Source: Verrucomicrobia bacterium UBA3761 (lineage in GTDB: Bacteria > Verrucomicrobiota > Kiritimatiellia > RFP12 > UBA1067). From it: a DNA stretch of 6,246 bases. How positions within the stretch are numbered: the stretch's first letter is position 1; every line of letters begins with the position of its first letter. The notes beneath the pieces are model-generated. The model was not told the DNA's origin. It ran no database searches and saw only the letters and a list, made by a program, of their open reading frames with translations. A program made the position numbers and the translations under genes. The stretch is from contig DFGB01000074.1 of assembly GCA_002371135.1 (NCBI GenBank), positions 23,034 to 29,279 of the forward strand, in the 5' to 3' direction. Below, in pieces: positions 4,445-6,246 of this stretch.

Positions 4445-6246
4445 ATGGAAAATGTCAGAGCATCGTTAGCGAAGGTCATGGACCTCGTCATAGGCGCATC
4501 ACTAGGCGTGGTGGCGCTTGTCCTTTATTATTCCACCATGGCGCATTACGCGTTTCCCGGCGAGAGTGCGCACTTGATGGCGGTGTGGCGAGGATTGGAT
4601 TTCTCCACGGAGACCGAGTATCCGCTATTCGCATGGTTTGCGAAGATGTTTGGCGCCACGAACGCGCTTGCGCCGATTCTGGGCGTGGCGGCCGTGGTGC
4701 TCGTCTATCTGCTCGCGGTGCGGTTCCTCGGGCGCTGGATCGAAGTCGAAAATCCGGCAAGGGCGTCGCTCGTGCGCAGGACGGGTGCGGTGACGGCGGC
4801 GGTCGTGTTCATGCTGACGCCTGCGGTGCACGAGGCGGCGACGCATCTCGAGCCGCGACTCTTCGACACCGTATGGGCGCTCGCGATTCTCGCGCTTTTG
4901 ACCTCGTGCGCAACGCTCCCGCGCTGGGCCGGAATGGCGATCGCGATCCTTGCCGGCGCGATGACGGGCTTCGGTCTTGGCGATTCTCCGCTCTTTGCAG
5001 CGCTGCTGCCGCTTTTCCTTTTCACGCTGTGGGGATATTCGAAGAAGCGCCGTCCGTTCGTGGCGGTCGTGATGTATCTTTTCGTTTTCATCCTTGTCTT
5101 CTTCATCTTCGCGCTCAACGCATCCGAGAATTTCGAGACGTTCCTGCGCGCTCTCAAGAATTCATTCACCGGCTACATGGAGCCTAAGGGGTGGCTGTTC
5201 GTGGCGATATTCGCGACGCTGCCGTTCGTGCTGACGCTCTTCGCCGCGCGCAGTTCGCTGGGCAATGAGCGCTCGTGGGCGCAGTTCGCGTTTCACGCGG
5301 CGCTGACTCTGGTGGCGATTCTCGCCGTCGCGACGCCTCTCGCGCCGTCCTCGCTGCTGGCGCCGTATGCGATCCTCCCGGTGGCGACGAGTTTCTTCGC
5401 GGCGTTCTTCTCCGGCTACGTGGTGGCGTTCTGGGCGCTCAGGATATTCGAAGAGGCGGGCGATTCCACGGACCGCAATACGGCGCTCGCGCGTCTCTCG
5501 CGTCCGCTCGCGCTTGCGATGGGCGGTCTCGTGGCGCTTACGTTCGGCTTCGCGGTGCTGCTCAACTTCTTCGCATTCGATTCCAATCGCGCGGAATTCG
5601 CCGACGCGATAGCCGAGAAGGCGCTCGATGAAATGGGCGAGCGCGACTGGATGATATCCGACGGCGTCCTCGACGACCACTTCCGCCTCGCCGCCGAACG
5701 TCGCGGCATGAACCTCAAAGTCGTCTCCCTCCAGCGCGACCTCGACAAGAAATACCTCGACCGCCTCGCAAAGGTGGTCGAGAAGGAGCAAATCGGCGGC
5801 GACAAGAACGCCGACCTCTCACTCTCGCTTTCGCTCGGCATCCTCGCGTTCGTGCAGGACTGGTTCGCCTCCAACACCGATGCCGTCTCGCACGCCGTCG
5901 TGTGGGGTGCGCCGGACCTCTGGTATTCGACGGCGACGACGCCCGTCCCCGAGCTGCTCTTCTTCGGCGCGGACGAGAAGCGCGACGTCGACTTCAAGGC
6001 CGGCTGGAAGACGTTCAAGGAAATCCTCCACGCGCCCGAGGGCTGGGGCAGCTACCGCCTCGCGCAGAACAAGAACCCGGTCGAGCGCCTCAGGTTCGAC
6101 CTCCGCCGCCACTTCGGCCTCGTCGCGAACAACCGCGGCGTATGGCTCCAGGACGCCAAGCGCGACGCGGAGGCGTTCGAGATGTACGAACTCGTGCTGA
6201 ACGAAATCGACACCGACAACATCTGCGCCCTCTTCAACGAATTCGA
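4445..6246 (+). CDS. Large polytopic membrane protein with soluble and TPR-like C-terminal part (partial, 3' end missing)
   Basis: The frame from ATG 4445 stays open for 600 codons to the window edge. Residues 1-376 are membrane-embedded: about eleven hydrophobic segments (near 13-33, 75-95, 115-127, 142-157, 161-179, 181-197, 203-224, 248-266, 280-297, 304-334, 354-376). A conserved-looking first loop contains FPGESAH (37-43) and YPLFAWF (59-65), resembling DUF2723-like (GT39/PMT-related) proteins of PVC bacteria. A soluble part follows, with WMISDGVLDDH near 402-412 and mixed helical segments. It ends with a TPR-like helix pair (about 565-600; AEAFEMYELVL then a DTDN turn and NEF). No Shine-Dalgarno sequence precedes ATG 4445. 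A later ATG (4478, M12) has GAAGG only two bases away, so I keep 4445. The membrane plus TPR layout suggests work at the cell envelope, possibly in glycan or lipid-linked sugar handling, but no catalytic motif is certain. Confidence 0.82.
   Translation, partial: MENVRASLAKVMDLVIGASLGVVALVLYYSTMAHYAFPGESAHLMAVWRGLDFSTETEYPLFAWFAKMFGATNALAPILGVAAVVLVYLLAVRFLGRWIEVENPARASLVRRTGAVTAAVVFMLTPAVHEAATHLEPRLFDTVWALAILALLTSCATLPRWAGMAIAILAGAMTGFGLGDSPLFAALLPLFLFTLWGYSKKRRPFVAVVMYLFVFILVFFIFALNASENFETFLRALKNSFTGYMEPKGWLFVAIFATLPFVLTLFAARSSLGNERSWAQFAFHAALTLVAILAVATPLAPSSLLAPYAILPVATSFFAAFFSGYVVAFWALRIFEEAGDSTDRNTALARLSRPLALAMGGLVALTFGFAVLLNFFAFDSNRAEFADAIAEKALDEMGERDWMISDGVLDDHFRLAAERRGMNLKVVSLQRDLDKKYLDRLAKVVEKEQIGGDKNADLSLSLSLGILAFVQDWFASNTDAVSHAVVWGAPDLWYSTATTPVPELLFFGADEKRDVDFKAGWKTFKEILHAPEGWGSYRLAQNKNPVERLRFDLRRHFGLVANNRGVWLQDAKRDAEAFEMYELVLNEIDTDNICALFNEF

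Noticed and set aside
5162..5791. A 209-codon minus-strand frame opposite the large membrane protein
   Set aside because: It is Glu/Arg-rich antisense of a hydrophobic gene, and the + strand frame is open for 600 codons with clear membrane segments.
1..6246. CRISPR array, tRNA, rRNA, transposase or phage genes
   Set aside because: I saw no regularly spaced repeats of CRISPR length, no tRNA cloverleaf, and no transposase, integrase or phage motif in any frame.

Overview
All genes in this window lie on the + strand. It carries six convincing coding sequences, one of which runs off the right edge. The DNA is GC-rich, with G/C-ending codons, and the intergenic gaps are noticeably more AT-rich. 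The gene content (a Fe-ADH of the YqhD/butanol dehydrogenase group, a lipoprotein nitroreductase, an ECF sigma factor with a small non-canonical membrane partner, and a large polytopic protein entering a TPR-like tail) suggests a Gram-negative bacterium. My best guess is the PVC group (Kiritimatiellae/Lentisphaerae-like). That placement rests on remembered family resemblance and is weak; no rRNA or marker gene is present.

Left block (1-2000): a strong sigma-70-type promoter (TTGACA, 18 bp, TACAAT) drives a two-gene redox unit. The first gene is an NAD(P)H-dependent iron-type alcohol/aldehyde dehydrogenase (183-1349). Twenty-four bases later comes a nitroreductase-fold flavoprotein (1374-2000) with a lipoprotein signal peptide, which places it outside the inner membrane.

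Middle block (2001-4170): an AT-richer gap with a possible ECF-type promoter leads into an ECF sigma factor (2114-2644). This overlaps by 8 bases a one-span membrane protein that is probably its anti-sigma partner (2637-2984). Next come a 36-residue single-span microprotein (3034-3144) and a CaCA-family Na+/Ca2+-type exchanger (3187-4170). Spacing suggests one transcription unit: a sigma/anti-sigma pair, a small membrane peptide and a cation exchanger. A role in envelope or ion stress is inferred.

Right block (4171-6246): a 274-base non-coding region contains direct repeats, inverted repeats that can fold into a compact three-way junction, and a tandem heptamer CTTCCCT array. The array abuts a perfect extended -10 promoter (TGGTATAAT). 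The promoter sits so close to the next ATG (4445) that the mRNA should be leaderless. That ATG opens a reading frame of at least 600 codons with no stop before the window ends. It encodes about 11 membrane segments, a soluble domain and the start of a TPR-like repeat, and resembles DUF2723-like membrane proteins.

The points most worth a second look are the microprotein-exchanger pair beside an ECF switch, the leaderless promoter with its adjacent repeat array, and the large, partly unrecognised membrane protein.
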